Assembly (NCBI GenBank): GCA_017632935.1
Contig: JAGBQJ010000049.1
Span: 186,001-250,000, forward strand
Direction of reading: 5' to 3'
Origin: Bacteroidales bacterium
GTDB lineage: Bacteria > Bacteroidota > Bacteroidia > Bacteroidales > F082
Length of the DNA: 64,000 nucleotides
Part shown: positions 15,390 to 24,655 of the stretch, piece after piece
Layout of the letters: each line of letters begins with the position of its first letter
How positions within the stretch are numbered: position 1 is the first letter of the stretch
The notes under the pieces: model-generated
Told to the model about the DNA's origin: nothing
Seen by the model: the letters and a program-made list of their open reading frames with translations, nothing else
The model's database searches: none
Position numbers and translations under genes: made by a program

Positions 15390-16460
15390 TTCAAAGGCGT
15401 CGGCTTCGCTTATCTGTATGGGATTGTTCTTCAGTCTCACAGGATTGACAGATTTGCTCAAAAGTTCAAGCTCCGTAGTTCTACTGGTGCCAGAGACAGG
15501 ATTTGCCAATTCCAAGAGAGACATAATTCCTTGGAATTGAAGAATGGCTGTCTGGATATCTGTCGTTCCCATGGCGTTAGCGATTTCCAGAAAAACAACG
15601 GATACATAATCGAAGCCTCTTGGGTCGATGCAGCTTTCAGGATTCTGTGTCATATATTCCCAAATCACTGGCAGGCAAACTGCTACGGCATGACCATGGG
15701 GAAGGTGATAGAGGGAAGTGATTTTGTAACTGAAGGCATGTGGGGCGGTGGTCTGGGTAATGCAGATGGCCTGACCGGCGAGGTTGGCAGCGTTCATGAT
15801 AGCTTCGGCAGAAGCATCGGTGTTCTCGAAGATATACTCATGCCACCAGTGCATGATGGTTTCAACAGCCGCCTTAGAGAGTTTTTTGCTTTCATCGGTG
15901 CTGTTCACACTCCACCACGATTCGATGCCTTGGCACAAGGCATCCATCATGGTACATTTCTTTTGGTAAATTGGCAAGGTCTTCAATACCTTGGGCTCCA
16001 AAATGGCCGCATCAGGGATGATGCTTTCATGGGTGACACTTTGCTTTTTGCCGTTGTGATAGATGACCGCATAACGGGTGGATTCACTACCTGTACCTGC
16101 CGTGGTTGGTATGGCGATGAGTTTTACGCCAGTGTCTTTGTACTCTTGCTCCAGATAGAGTTTGTCCTTGTCCATCTTGCAATAGAGCTTGATGCACTTG
16201 GCCACGTCAATGCTGCTGCCACCACCTACGGCAAGGATGGTGTCGCAATGGGTTGCTTGGAACAAATCCACGCCTTTACATACATCCTCATAAAGCGGGT
16301 TGGGCGTGAATTGGTCGAAAACGACATAAGGTTTTCCCATTTTCTCTAGGTCCTCCTTGATGCTGAGAAACGGAAAGCTGCTGTCGCACACAAGAAACAC
16401 CTTCCTTGAACCTTCCAAAGCCACATTAAGGTTGCCGATTCCTTTATATATCTTTTGCAT
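15360..16460 (-). CDS. Iron-containing alcohol dehydrogenase, probable phosphonoacetaldehyde reductase
   Basis: A 366-residue group III metal alcohol dehydrogenase. The nucleotide region is ILAVGGGSSIDVAKCIKL; iron ligands are expected in TTAPHAFSY and HLPHGHAVAV. The ATTAGTGSE-type stretch reads IPTTAGTGSESTRYAV. Enzymes of this branch next to PEP mutase and phosphonopyruvate decarboxylase (PhpC/FomC/DhpG type) reduce phosphonoacetaldehyde to 2-hydroxyethylphosphonate; that role is assigned here from context. There is no aminotransferase for 2-aminoethylphosphonate in the cluster. It lies 4 bases after ppd and is the last gene of the minus-strand unit. Confidence 0.85.
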   Translation of the reverse strand: MQKIYKGIGNLNVALEGSRKVFLVCDSSFPFLSIKEDLEKMGKPYVVFDQFTPNPLYEDVCKGVDLFQATHCDTILAVGGGSSIDVAKCIKLYCKMDKDKLYLEQEYKDTGVKLIAIPTTAGTGSESTRYAVIYHNGKKQSVTHESIIPDAAILEPKVLKTLPIYQKKCTMMDALCQGIESWWSVNSTDESKKLSKAAVETIMHWWHEYIFENTDASAEAIMNAANLAGQAICITQTTAPHAFSYKITSLYHLPHGHAVAVCLPVIWEYMTQNPESCIDPRGFDYVSVVFLEIANAMGTTDIQTAILQFQGIMSLLELANPVSGTSRTTELELLSKSVNPVRLKNNPIQISEADAFELYRMIVKAF

Positions 16461-16464
16461 AAAG

Positions 16465-17589
16465 CTATTTTAACAAGAAGTTCATTAAGGCCTCTTTGTT
16501 CTGGATGGGTGTCGTTGTGGGGCGACCGAGGTCTTTGCGGTTGCCTTTCTTGACTTTCACTTCGAGAAAGACGGGACCTTCTAGACCCTTGACGTTGTTT
16601 AAAACAGCCTCAAGGTCGGTCTTGTTGTCAACACTATAAACGGCTTTGTATCCCACAGCCTTGGCTGCAGCGGGAAGGTCAATCTTCAGTGCTACGGTAG
16701 GTTGGCCTCCAACACTGTCGTGTGCGCCGTTGTTGAACACTACGTGGATGTAGTTCTTAGGGTTTTTGCTGGCAGTGATGGCCATACTGCCCAAATGCAT
16801 GATAGCGGCGCCGTCGCCATCGAAACACCACACGCGGCGTTCAGGCTGGGCAAGGGCAATGCCTAATGCGATCTGCGATGCATGACCCATGGAACCTACA
16901 GTAAGAAAGTCGCGCTCGTGACCTTGGCTCATCGCCGCGCGGTATTCAAACAACTCACGGCTGATCATGCCTGTGGTGCTGACGATGCAGTCTCTCTCGC
17001 CAAGGGCGGCGGCTGCAGTTTGAACGGCTTCTTCGCGGCTCATTGTAAGGTCATTCACCTCAATGTTTTGTAGCTTGTAATCCTCAAAGGTGTCTTTTTC
17101 GATTACTAGAGCGAACACGTCTTTGTTTTTGAGGGCGTTTACGGCTTTCACGATTTGCTTTTCGGCCTTGTCCTCTTCTTTTGCCAGTACCTCATAGTTG
17201 ATGCCCATCACGTTCAATAGACCGGTGGTCACCTTGCCTTGCTTCACGTGCTGCGGCTCGTCGTGTACGCCGGGCCGTCCGCGCCAACCAATCAGCAGTA
17301 GCACGGGGATGTTATATACTTCCCGATCGGTCAGCGAGGCGATAGGATTGATAATGTTGCCTTCGCCACTGTTCTGCATGTAGACGCAGGCAGGCTGTCC
17401 TGTGGCCAGATAATGACCGGCGGCCAATCCAACGGCGGCACCTTCGTTGGCGGCAATGATGTTGTGCGATGCATCAAAATGATCGGTGATGTAGGCGCAT
17501 ACGTTCTTCAGCAAACTATCGGGCACTCCGGCATAAAAGTCGATGCCGTGGTTGCGCAAGGTTTCGATAAAGAATTCGGGACTAATCAT
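16465..17589 (-). CDS. ppd: Phosphonopyruvate decarboxylase
   Basis: A thiamine-diphosphate enzyme that converts phosphonopyruvate to phosphonoacetaldehyde and CO2, pulling the unfavourable PEP mutase reaction forward. The N-terminal pyrimidine domain has the catalytic glutamate in IIAANEGAAVGLAAGHYLAT. The C-terminal PP domain has the ThDP motif from GDGAAIMHLGS to VVFNNGAHDSVGGQ. A single 374-residue chain is the normal Ppd form (AepY in Bacteroides). The ATG at 17589 leaves 2 bases after the pepM stop; an upstream ATG at 17637 would overlap pepM and add non-homologous residues. Confidence 0.95.
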   Translation of the reverse strand: MISPEFFIETLRNHGIDFYAGVPDSLLKNVCAYITDHFDASHNIIAANEGAAVGLAAGHYLATGQPACVYMQNSGEGNIINPIASLTDREVYNIPVLLLIGWRGRPGVHDEPQHVKQGKVTTGLLNVMGINYEVLAKEEDKAEKQIVKAVNALKNKDVFALVIEKDTFEDYKLQNIEVNDLTMSREEAVQTAAAALGERDCIVSTTGMISRELFEYRAAMSQGHERDFLTVGSMGHASQIALGIALAQPERRVWCFDGDGAAIMHLGSMAITASKNPKNYIHVVFNNGAHDSVGGQPTVALKIDLPAAAKAVGYKAVYSVDNKTDLEAVLNNVKGLEGPVFLEVKVKKGNRKDLGRPTTTPIQNKEALMNFLLK

Positions 17590-17591
17590 GG

Positions 17592-19601
17592 CTATTCTTC
17601 TGGGATTAAGGTAATGATTTCTTTGATACTCATGCACTTGTCATCACACTCCTTGGCGCGATGGTTCTTGAGAATAGTTCTTGCTGCGTCCTGCATGGCA
17701 GGGAAACCTGTGCGTGTCAGCTGGTTGGCGTAGATGACCACGTTTACGCCACGGTCTTTGAACTCCTGCTCTGTGACGGTGTTGAACGAAGTGGGTACAA
17801 CCACAATCGGGGTGGTGGTGTTTTTCTCACGGAACTTCTGTATGAACTCGAAAATCTCTGCCGGGTCTTTCTTACGGCTGTGGATCATGATGGCATCGGC
17901 ACCGGCTTCGACGTAAGCGAAGGCTCGGGTCAAAGCATCGTCCATGCCTTGTTCGAGAATCAGACTCTCGATGCGGGCACATATCATAAACTCCTTGGTC
18001 TTTTGGGCGTGCTTGCCGGCTCTGATTTTCTCACAGAAGTGTTCGATGCTGTCTTGGGTCTGTTTGACCTCGGTGCCAAACAAGCTGTTCTTCTTCAATC
18101 CTGTCTTGTCTTCGATGATGATCATGGAAACGCCCATGCGTTCTAGGCTGCGGACTGTGTAGACAAAGTGCTCGGCTAGTCCTCCGGTGTCACCATCGAA
18201 GATAATAGGCTTGGTGGTGACTTCCATGATGTCGTCGATGGTGCGGAAACGGCTGGTCATGTCCACCAGTTCAATGTCTGGCTTGCCTTTGGCTGTACTG
18301 TCGCAAAGTGAGCTCACCCACATGGCATCGAATTGATAGGTCTTTCCGTCTTGCAAGACGGTGGTCTTCTCCACAATCAGACCTGTGATACCGCTGTGTG
18401 CCTCCATGGCCGTCACCAGACCTTTCATGTTGATGAGCTTGCGAAGACGGCCCCTGCGGATGTCGGGCATGGAGAGCTCGGCTCGGTGGTTGGCATCCAA
18501 TTCTTTGTACATGGGGTTGTTGCTGTAAGGATATTCCACCAACTTGCCGCCATACTCTGCCAAGACATCGCACACTTCTTGTCGGATGGGCTTCTGGAAG
18601 CCTTCACACCAGTCGTTGCCGTGTACTACATAGTTGGGCTTCAGCAGGCGTAGGTTCTTGGCATAGCTCAAGGTGTCCTGAGCCACCACACGTTCCACAC
18701 CAGCCAGGTTCTCAAATAAGGCCTTGCGCTCGGCAAAGGGAATCAGCGGGTAACGCTTGAAGCTGGAAACAGCCTCATCGCTCAGCACGCCTATTATCAG
18801 CCGGCCCAAACGGCGCGCCTTGTTGATGATAGCCATGTGGCCGCTATGGATGTACTCGGTGCTGAAACACATGTACACCGTGCGTTCATTCACTTCCGCC
18901 ACTTTTTGGCTCACCGTTTTCAAGTCCTCCGGTGTGTCAATCTCGGAGCAGAGCATGTCTTGCACGTCACATGGGTATATCTTGCATTGTTCAGACACCT
19001 CGTTGAAGGCGTTTTCGGCATATACTTTGCGGTTGTCTGTGTCGCAGAATTTCTCTATGCTCGCCAACCACACCAGCCAATCCTCTTTCTTTATTTTGTA
19101 AAGGGGTTGTGCCGCCATTGCATTTTCAAAAAACTCGATGCCCACCTTTTCGATGCGTCCGTCGTTGATTACGGCCTTGAAATCCTTCTCGGGTAAAGGC
19201 AAGGTGCTGCTCACGGTCATACAACTGTTGGGGCTGTTGATGACGGCTTCCAAAACCAAATTCTCGAATACCAAGTCCCCATGCATGAGCAAGATGTCGT
19301 CGTCCAAGAGCTGATCTTTAGCGCAATAGATACTATAGATGTAGTTGGTCTTGTCGTAAACAGGGTTGTTGACGAAGGTGAACTTTAACGGCAGGTGAAG
19401 GAATTGGCAATAGTCGATGAGAATTTGGTCGAAATAACCCGTGGTCATGACCACTTCCTCTATTCCATATTCGACGAGCTGACGAAGTTGATGGCTCAAG
19501 ATGGTGTCGTAAGGCGATATTTCGGTCATGCACTTTGGGTGTTCGCTTGTCAGTACTCCCATGCGATGACCGAGGCCAGAATTCAGTATTAATGCTTTCA
19601 T
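17592..19601 (-). CDS. pepM: Three-domain phosphoenolpyruvate mutase fused to two nucleotidyltransferase domains
   Basis: A 669-residue fusion. Residues 1-225 form a sugar-nucleotidyltransferase-like domain (LNSGLGHRMG...HPK; MHGDLVFEN). Residues 240-365 form a cytidylyltransferase-like domain with the HxGH motif HSGH at 252-255. Residues 385-650 form PEP mutase, with metal site DGDTGG (469-474) and the signature EDK-x5-NS, read here as EDKTGLKKNS (497-506), which separates true mutases from isocitrate lyase relatives. PEP mutase makes phosphonopyruvate, the first step of nearly all phosphonate synthesis. The N-terminal domains probably activate a phosphonate as a CMP ester. ppd and a dehydrogenase follow in the same unit. 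Confidence 0.93.
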   Translation of the reverse strand: MKALILNSGLGHRMGVLTSEHPKCMTEISPYDTILSHQLRQLVEYGIEEVVMTTGYFDQILIDYCQFLHLPLKFTFVNNPVYDKTNYIYSIYCAKDQLLDDDILLMHGDLVFENLVLEAVINSPNSCMTVSSTLPLPEKDFKAVINDGRIEKVGIEFFENAMAAQPLYKIKKEDWLVWLASIEKFCDTDNRKVYAENAFNEVSEQCKIYPCDVQDMLCSEIDTPEDLKTVSQKVAEVNERTVYMCFSTEYIHSGHMAIINKARRLGRLIIGVLSDEAVSSFKRYPLIPFAERKALFENLAGVERVVAQDTLSYAKNLRLLKPNYVVHGNDWCEGFQKPIRQEVCDVLAEYGGKLVEYPYSNNPMYKELDANHRAELSMPDIRRGRLRKLINMKGLVTAMEAHSGITGLIVEKTTVLQDGKTYQFDAMWVSSLCDSTAKGKPDIELVDMTSRFRTIDDIMEVTTKPIIFDGDTGGLAEHFVYTVRSLERMGVSMIIIEDKTGLKKNSLFGTEVKQTQDSIEHFCEKIRAGKHAQKTKEFMICARIESLILEQGMDDALTRAFAYVEAGADAIMIHSRKKDPAEIFEFIQKFREKNTTTPIVVVPTSFNTVTEQEFKDRGVNVVIYANQLTRTGFPAMQDAARTILKNHRAKECDDKCMSIKEIITLIPEE

Positions 19602-19622
19602 GATGGATATGTTTTTGTTTTT

Positions 19623-20534
19623 CTAATTTTCCTGATTGATAATAAGACCTCTGCTCACTTTTCTCCTGAATGTGAATAGGATGTTTCCTTTCTCAAACTG
19701 ACCTCTCAAGGCGAAACCAAGCCATAAGACAAGTGATCCTCCCCATTTGACAATCTCTGAGAAAAGCCTTTTCAGATATTTCCCTTTCGACTCGCCTAAA
19801 GTCCTGATCCGCTCACTACGTCCCACACCTTCGCCCAAACGCTTTACATATTCCTTGGTGGTGCGCGAAGGCGGAATCACATGATGCACCACTACATCCG
19901 GGAAATAGTAGATGTTTCCACCATGCTGTCGGATGCGCTCGAAAAGGTCTTTCTCTTCTCCGCCCATCAGATTCTTCTTGCTGCGCCCCAACTGAGTATT
20001 GAAGTTTCCTGTCTTTTTCAACATGGCTTTCTTGATGCCCATATTGGCGCCAATAGGGAAGGCTTTGCTTTTGAATGGACATACCTTGTCGCCCATGTCG
20101 ATGGCCGAGACCCAGGAATAGTTCCATTTCGAGAGCCATTTCGGGGCTTCCCCTGTCTCAAAGACAGGGTCGATCTTGCCACCAAAGGCATCGGCTTTGG
20201 GATGAGTGTCCAGTTGTTGTTGAAGGTTTTTGAGATAGTCTTTTTGTATGTAGGAGTCGTCGTCCAGGAAGAGCAAAGTCTCTCCTTGGCTTTCTGCGAT
20301 GCCTCGGTTTCGGGCAAAGGAAAGTCCTTGGTCGGTCTCCACAACATAGTGGAAACTCACGTCAGGATAATCATTTTTGAAACGCTGGCATTCGGCCTCC
20401 GTGTTGTCAGTCGACATGTTGTTGACCAACACGATTTCGTATGCATCAGTGGGAAACCCGTTTTCTGCAATGCATTGCAGGGCACCATAGAGGTACTTGT
20501 CTCGGTTATATGTGCAGACGATGATGGAGAGCAT
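19623..20534 (-). CDS. Glycosyltransferase family 2
   Basis: A 303-residue GT-A fold glycosyltransferase. The N-terminal MLSIIVCTYNRDKYL, VNNMSTDNT and the metal-binding LLFLDDDSYI (DDD) are standard GT2 motifs; GGEEKDLFERIRQHGG supplies the acceptor-side ED-type motif. A C-terminal hydrophobic segment (SLVLWLGFALRG) may attach it to the membrane. The sugar specificity is unknown. It is 2 bases after yfhO and 21 bases before pepM, so it likely belongs to the same surface-glycan unit. Confidence 0.9.
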   Translation of the reverse strand: MLSIIVCTYNRDKYLYGALQCIAENGFPTDAYEIVLVNNMSTDNTEAECQRFKNDYPDVSFHYVVETDQGLSFARNRGIAESQGETLLFLDDDSYIQKDYLKNLQQQLDTHPKADAFGGKIDPVFETGEAPKWLSKWNYSWVSAIDMGDKVCPFKSKAFPIGANMGIKKAMLKKTGNFNTQLGRSKKNLMGGEEKDLFERIRQHGGNIYYFPDVVVHHVIPPSRTTKEYVKRLGEGVGRSERIRTLGESKGKYLKRLFSEIVKWGGSLVLWLGFALRGQFEKGNILFTFRRKVSRGLIINQEN

Positions 20535-20536
20535 GG

Positions 20537-23107
20537 TTATGCTTTGACAGGTGCATTTTGCTTTTTCAGCGTGAAAACAATCGCTCCGATAAGACCTAGG
20601 ATGATAATCAGTGAACTAACCAATGAGATCATTCCGCCTACTTTCCAAATCCTCGGCTCGTAGCGCATCACGATTTCATGCTGCCCGGCTGGAATCATGG
20701 CGGCACGCAGCAGGTAGTTGGCGCGCAACAAAGGACTTTCTTGTCCATCAATCTGCATTGTCCAGCCTTTGCTGGTCCAGATTTCGGAGAAGACCACAAG
20801 TTTGTTCTCGCTTGCCGAGAAGCTGTAAGTCAACTGGTTAGGTTGGTAGTCCATCAGGGTGATGCTGCCTTCTTCGGTGTTGGCTTTATAGCCCGACACC
20901 TGCTGCTCAAATTCTTTGCCGATGACTGCCGTTTGATGCATGTCGGTGGTAGCCAAAGCGTTGAATTCATCATTGGGCGTTTCTGCTACTTGGACGTTGT
21001 TCGCCATCCATGCGTTGCCGTAGGCAAACGGGTTTTCAAACGGCTGGCTCTGCGGGTTGAAGATGATGTATTTGGTGTTCAGCATGTTCAGCACATCTTG
21101 TTGTTCCAAGAGGGCCATCATGTCTTGCATGGTTTTCGCCGTGCGGAGTTGATTAAGTTCGGGACCGAGGTATTGGCTAATCACGTCTTGGTAGCGGCGG
21201 AGCTTGGCTCCTGAATAGCCTCCAATCGACTTGTGGAAATAGGAAGTGCTGGCGTCGTTGAACATGTCTTTGGTGATGTCGGCCACCCTGAAGTCCAAAG
21301 CCTTGTCGTTCAGAATGTATTGGTCGGCGGCGGTAGCAGTGTATGGCTTGTCAGCCTTGGTTTTATCGACGAAGTTGTCGTTGTTAAGGTAGCGCTTGTC
21401 GATGGAGAACATGTCGACAATGATGAGTGCGGCCAGAATGGCAAAGGCAGGCGCGGTTTTGAGTTTACCTTTGGCATAGAGGAACAGCGGTATGGCAGCC
21501 AAGATGATGAGGACGAGGCTGCGCATGGCATCCTTGCGGAAGATAGCCACGCGGACGTTTTCGAGTTGCGAGGCAAACTGGGCATATATGGCACCGTCTT
21601 TGCCCGAACTCATGGCTGCAAATTGTTTGGCTTCTTCTTGGCTGAGGAAGTTGAAGAAGGTCTTGGGCAAGAGGTAGAAGAGGAGGCAGAAGCCCGCTGT
21701 GATGCCCAAAGCGATGAAGAACTTTGTCATGTTCTTCTTGGCATTCTCGGGACTTTTGACCAACTCGGCCAGACCCAAGAAGCCCAGCAACGGCATGGTC
21801 ACTTCGGCAATGACCAACGTCATGGACACGGCTCTAAACTTGTTGTAGCCAGGGATGTAGTCGATGAAGAAGTCGGTGAGTCCCATGAAGTTCTTGCCCC
21901 AGCTGAGCAGGATGGAGAGCAGCGTGGCAATGAGCAAGGCCCATTTCAGCTTGCCTTTCACGGTCAGGGCTCCAAAGATAAAGAGGAACACGACGATGGC
22001 GCCCACGTAGACGGGACCGCTCGTGCCAGGTTGGTCGCCCCAATAGGCATTGCTCTGTGCGACGTTGTCCCTAAATTGGCGGTCGGCTTTGTCGAGGGCA
22101 GGATTCTTTTTGACGACACGAGACTTCGAGTTGCCTTGCCCGATGTTGCGAATCCATTGGGACGCTCTGTCCAATGTGTAGTTCATGTCACTGATACGAC
22201 CTGTTGCACCGCCTTTGACGTTGGGAATCAGCAAACTCCAGGTCTCGCCTTTACCGTAGCTCCATTGCGTGATGTAGTCGCGGTCGAGGCCTTTGGTCTG
22301 GTTGCTCTCATTGTTGACCAAAACGGGTTTGCCACGGGTGGTTTCCTTGCCAAAGTCGTAGTTGGCATACAAGATGGTGAAATTGGTCATGATGCCGAAC
22401 ACCGCTGCCAGCAAGAGTACCGCAGAGGCCTTGAAAAAGTGCCCCAACTTCTTGGCTTTTATGTCGCTGATGAATTCGGCGACGATAAGGATGATGAGTA
22501 TGAGCAACAGATAATAGGTGATTTGCAAGTGGTTGGCCTTCACCTCAAGGGCAAGAGCGAAAGCGGTGAGAACGGCTCCCCAAAGGTATTTCCCTTTATA
22601 GGCCAAAAGCACGCCCGCGATGACAGGAGCCATGTAGGCGATGGCAAAGGCTTTCGTGTTGTGCCCCGCCCCGATGATGATGAACATATAGGACGTGAAG
22701 CCGTAGGCTAATGCTCCCACAAAGCTCAGCCACACGCTGCAATCGAGCACCAACAAGAGAATGAAAAAGCCTAACATCGCGATGAATACTGCGCCAATCG
22801 GGCTGGGCAAACCTAATGACAGTACGGGATGAATCTCGTTGAATAAGTTGGAGTTCTGCCGTGCTGAGATGTTCCATGCAGGCATGCCACCAAACATTGA
22901 GTTGGTCCAAAGGGTGGCTTCGCCCGTCGCCTCGCGGTAGTCGGCGATTTCTTTCGACATGCCTTTGTACATGCTTATGTCGTGCTGCTGAAGGCGCTTG
23001 CCCTCAAAGATGGGCGAGAAATAAACTAGTGTGATGACCGCAAAAGCGACAATGGCCAGTACGATACCGAGAGTTTTTTTGTTTTTTTGGAAAAAGTTAT
23101 TCTTCAT
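20537..23107 (-). CDS. YfhO family membrane protein
   Basis: An 856-residue membrane protein with about 13 transmembrane segments and a large C-terminal extracytoplasmic domain followed by a final helix (GMISLVSSLIIILGLIGAIVF). QQHDISMYKGMSKEIADYR and TNSMFGGMPAW near the N-terminus are characteristic of Bacteroidetes YfhO proteins. YfhO proteins (PF09586) are GT-C-like and, in Gram-positive bacteria, are needed for glycosylation of lipoteichoic acid. Here it lies between DUF4834 and a GT2 gene, and may glycosylate a lipid-linked or wall-associated glycan. It ends with a gap of only 2 bases to the GT2 start. Confidence 0.9.
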   Translation of the reverse strand: MKNNFFQKNKKTLGIVLAIVAFAVITLVYFSPIFEGKRLQQHDISMYKGMSKEIADYREATGEATLWTNSMFGGMPAWNISARQNSNLFNEIHPVLSLGLPSPIGAVFIAMLGFFILLLVLDCSVWLSFVGALAYGFTSYMFIIIGAGHNTKAFAIAYMAPVIAGVLLAYKGKYLWGAVLTAFALALEVKANHLQITYYLLLILIILIVAEFISDIKAKKLGHFFKASAVLLLAAVFGIMTNFTILYANYDFGKETTRGKPVLVNNESNQTKGLDRDYITQWSYGKGETWSLLIPNVKGGATGRISDMNYTLDRASQWIRNIGQGNSKSRVVKKNPALDKADRQFRDNVAQSNAYWGDQPGTSGPVYVGAIVVFLFIFGALTVKGKLKWALLIATLLSILLSWGKNFMGLTDFFIDYIPGYNKFRAVSMTLVIAEVTMPLLGFLGLAELVKSPENAKKNMTKFFIALGITAGFCLLFYLLPKTFFNFLSQEEAKQFAAMSSGKDGAIYAQFASQLENVRVAIFRKDAMRSLVLIILAAIPLFLYAKGKLKTAPAFAILAALIIVDMFSIDKRYLNNDNFVDKTKADKPYTATAADQYILNDKALDFRVADITKDMFNDASTSYFHKSIGGYSGAKLRRYQDVISQYLGPELNQLRTAKTMQDMMALLEQQDVLNMLNTKYIIFNPQSQPFENPFAYGNAWMANNVQVAETPNDEFNALATTDMHQTAVIGKEFEQQVSGYKANTEEGSITLMDYQPNQLTYSFSASENKLVVFSEIWTSKGWTMQIDGQESPLLRANYLLRAAMIPAGQHEIVMRYEPRIWKVGGMISLVSSLIIILGLIGAIVFTLKKQNAPVKA

Positions 23108-23122
23108 TGTTCTGTTGTTTTT

Positions 23123-23344
23123 CTATTCAATCTCTTCAAAGTCAGTGTATTCACCAATGTTCGGGTCGACGCGCGGATTCTTGGGTGCCTCGTTTTTCGG
23201 CGGGGGTGTGTTTTGTCGGTTTTGCCCGAATTGGTTCAGTTGCTCTTCGAGTTTCCTCATCTTTCTCCTGAAGACCCACTTGATGATCAGGACAAAGATG
23301 TAGAAAACCAAAGCGGCGATGAGTATGATTTTCAAAAAAGTCAT
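23123..23344 (-). CDS. DUF4834 family small membrane protein
   Basis: A 73-residue protein with one N-terminal membrane helix, a basic juxtamembrane stretch (RRKMRKLEEQ), a Pro/Asn-rich linker, and an acidic C-terminus ending GEYTDFEEIE, which is the family hallmark. DUF4834 is restricted to Bacteroidetes and has no known function. It lies 15 bases before yfhO and is probably the first gene of that unit. Confidence 0.85.
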   Translation of the reverse strand: MTFLKIILIAALVFYIFVLIIKWVFRRKMRKLEEQLNQFGQNRQNTPPPKNEAPKNPRVDPNIGEYTDFEEIE

Positions 23345-23439
23345 TGTGACTTATTAAATAAGGTGCGGCGAAATTACGAATAAAATCGCTTCTTTCCGCT
23401 AAAATCGATAATTTAAGTGTAGGGTCAGCCTTTTTTTAA

Positions 23440-23447
23440 TAACTTTG
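23440..23447 (+). promoter_or_regulatory. -7 element upstream of the 23509 glycosyltransferase
   Basis: TAACTTTG matches TAnnTTTG, 61 bases before the start codon. The gap 23345-23508 separates two divergent units; on the minus strand only a weaker TAATTTCG is visible ahead of DUF4834. Confidence 0.5.
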
Positions 23448-23508
23448 CCCCGAATTGACGGAAGCGGCATGACATTGGCGTTTTTGTTTAGTTTGTTTGT
23501 AAACCATT

Positions 23509-24654
23509 ATGAGTAAGATAGTTATATTGGGGACGGCCTATCCTTATCGTGGCGGTATCGCTGCGTTCAATGTGCGATTGGCACGTCAGTTTCAGGAAGA
23601 AGGTCATGAGGTTTCTATCATCACCTTCACCCTCCAATATCCGAGCTTCCTTTTTCCTGGGAAGACCCAATATACCACCGACCCAGCCTCTGAGGATTTG
23701 CATATTGAAAGAAGCGTGAGTTCGGTCAATCCGTTCAATTGGAGGAAAGTCGGTCGCATGCTCAATCGTGGGCACTTTGATATGGTGGTGTTTGCTTATT
23801 GGATGTCGTTTTTCGCGCCTTGTTATGGCAGAATCGCTAGAAAAATCAAAAACGCCCAATGCATCGCTTTGATACACAATATGATGCCGCACGAAGTCTC
23901 GCTGCTCGACAGGTTGCTGACACCTTTCTTTGTGAAGTCGATGGATGGCTTTGTGGCGCTTTCGAAGTCGGTGATGAACGAGGTGGCCAGAATTGACAAG
24001 CACAAGAAGCCCAAGGCATGGGCACCGCACCCCATCTATGACCATTATGGGGCGAAAGAAGCTCGCGAAACCGCATTGGAGCATCTCGGACTTGACCAAA
24101 GCTATCGGTATATGCTGTTTTTCGGCTTGGTGCGTGCCTACAAGGGCCTCGACTGGCTATTGGAAGCCTTTGCCGACGAGCGTTTGAGGGCTTATCCCTT
24201 GAAGTTGATTGTGGCAGGCGAGTTTTATGATGACGAGGCACCTTATATGGAAAAGATGAAGTCGCTCGGCTTGCAGGATAAGGTCGTCATTGTCAACCAG
24301 TTTGTCCCAGACGACTGCGTAAAGGACTATTTCAACGCCTGCGACATTGTGGTGCAGCCTTATAAATCGGCCACACAAAGTGGTGTCACGCAGGTCGCTT
24401 ACCATTTCGAGAAACCGATGTTGGTGACCAATGTGGGCGGCCTAGAAGAGATTGTCCCCAACGGAAAGGTGGGCTATGCCGTGGATCCCAATCCAAAAAG
24501 CATTGCCGATGCCCTTGATGATTTCTTCTCCAATCATCGAATGCCTGACTTTGAAACTCGTATTGTGGAAGAGAAGAAAAAATACGCATGGTCGCGCATG
24601 ACGGAAACCATCATGGCGGTCTATAATGCTTGTAAATTCAAATCTGATCAATGA
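23509..24654 (+). CDS. Glycosyltransferase family 4
   Basis: A 381-residue GT-B glycosyltransferase. The N-terminus TAYPYRGGIAAFNVRLARQF is a typical acceptor-domain start; LFFGLVRAYKGLDWLLEAF and GGLEEIVPNGKVGYAV (an E-x7-E-type element) form the nucleotide-sugar domain. It is likely cytoplasmic and acts on a surface glycan precursor. The methyltransferase gene starts 1 base after its stop, so the two form a pair, divergent from the yfhO/phosphonate unit. Confidence 0.9.
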   Translation: MSKIVILGTAYPYRGGIAAFNVRLARQFQEEGHEVSIITFTLQYPSFLFPGKTQYTTDPASEDLHIERSVSSVNPFNWRKVGRMLNRGHFDMVVFAYWMSFFAPCYGRIARKIKNAQCIALIHNMMPHEVSLLDRLLTPFFVKSMDGFVALSKSVMNEVARIDKHKKPKAWAPHPIYDHYGAKEARETALEHLGLDQSYRYMLFFGLVRAYKGLDWLLEAFADERLRAYPLKLIVAGEFYDDEAPYMEKMKSLGLQDKVVIVNQFVPDDCVKDYFNACDIVVQPYKSATQSGVTQVAYHFEKPMLVTNVGGLEEIVPNGKVGYAVDPNPKSIADALDDFFSNHRMPDFETRIVEEKKKYAWSRMTETIMAVYNACKFKSDQ

Positions 24655-24655
24655 T

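Noticed and set aside
21233-22711. 492-codon open frame on the plus strand opposite yfhO
   Set aside because: It is antisense to a clear YfhO protein with transmembrane and family signatures; no independent evidence of coding.
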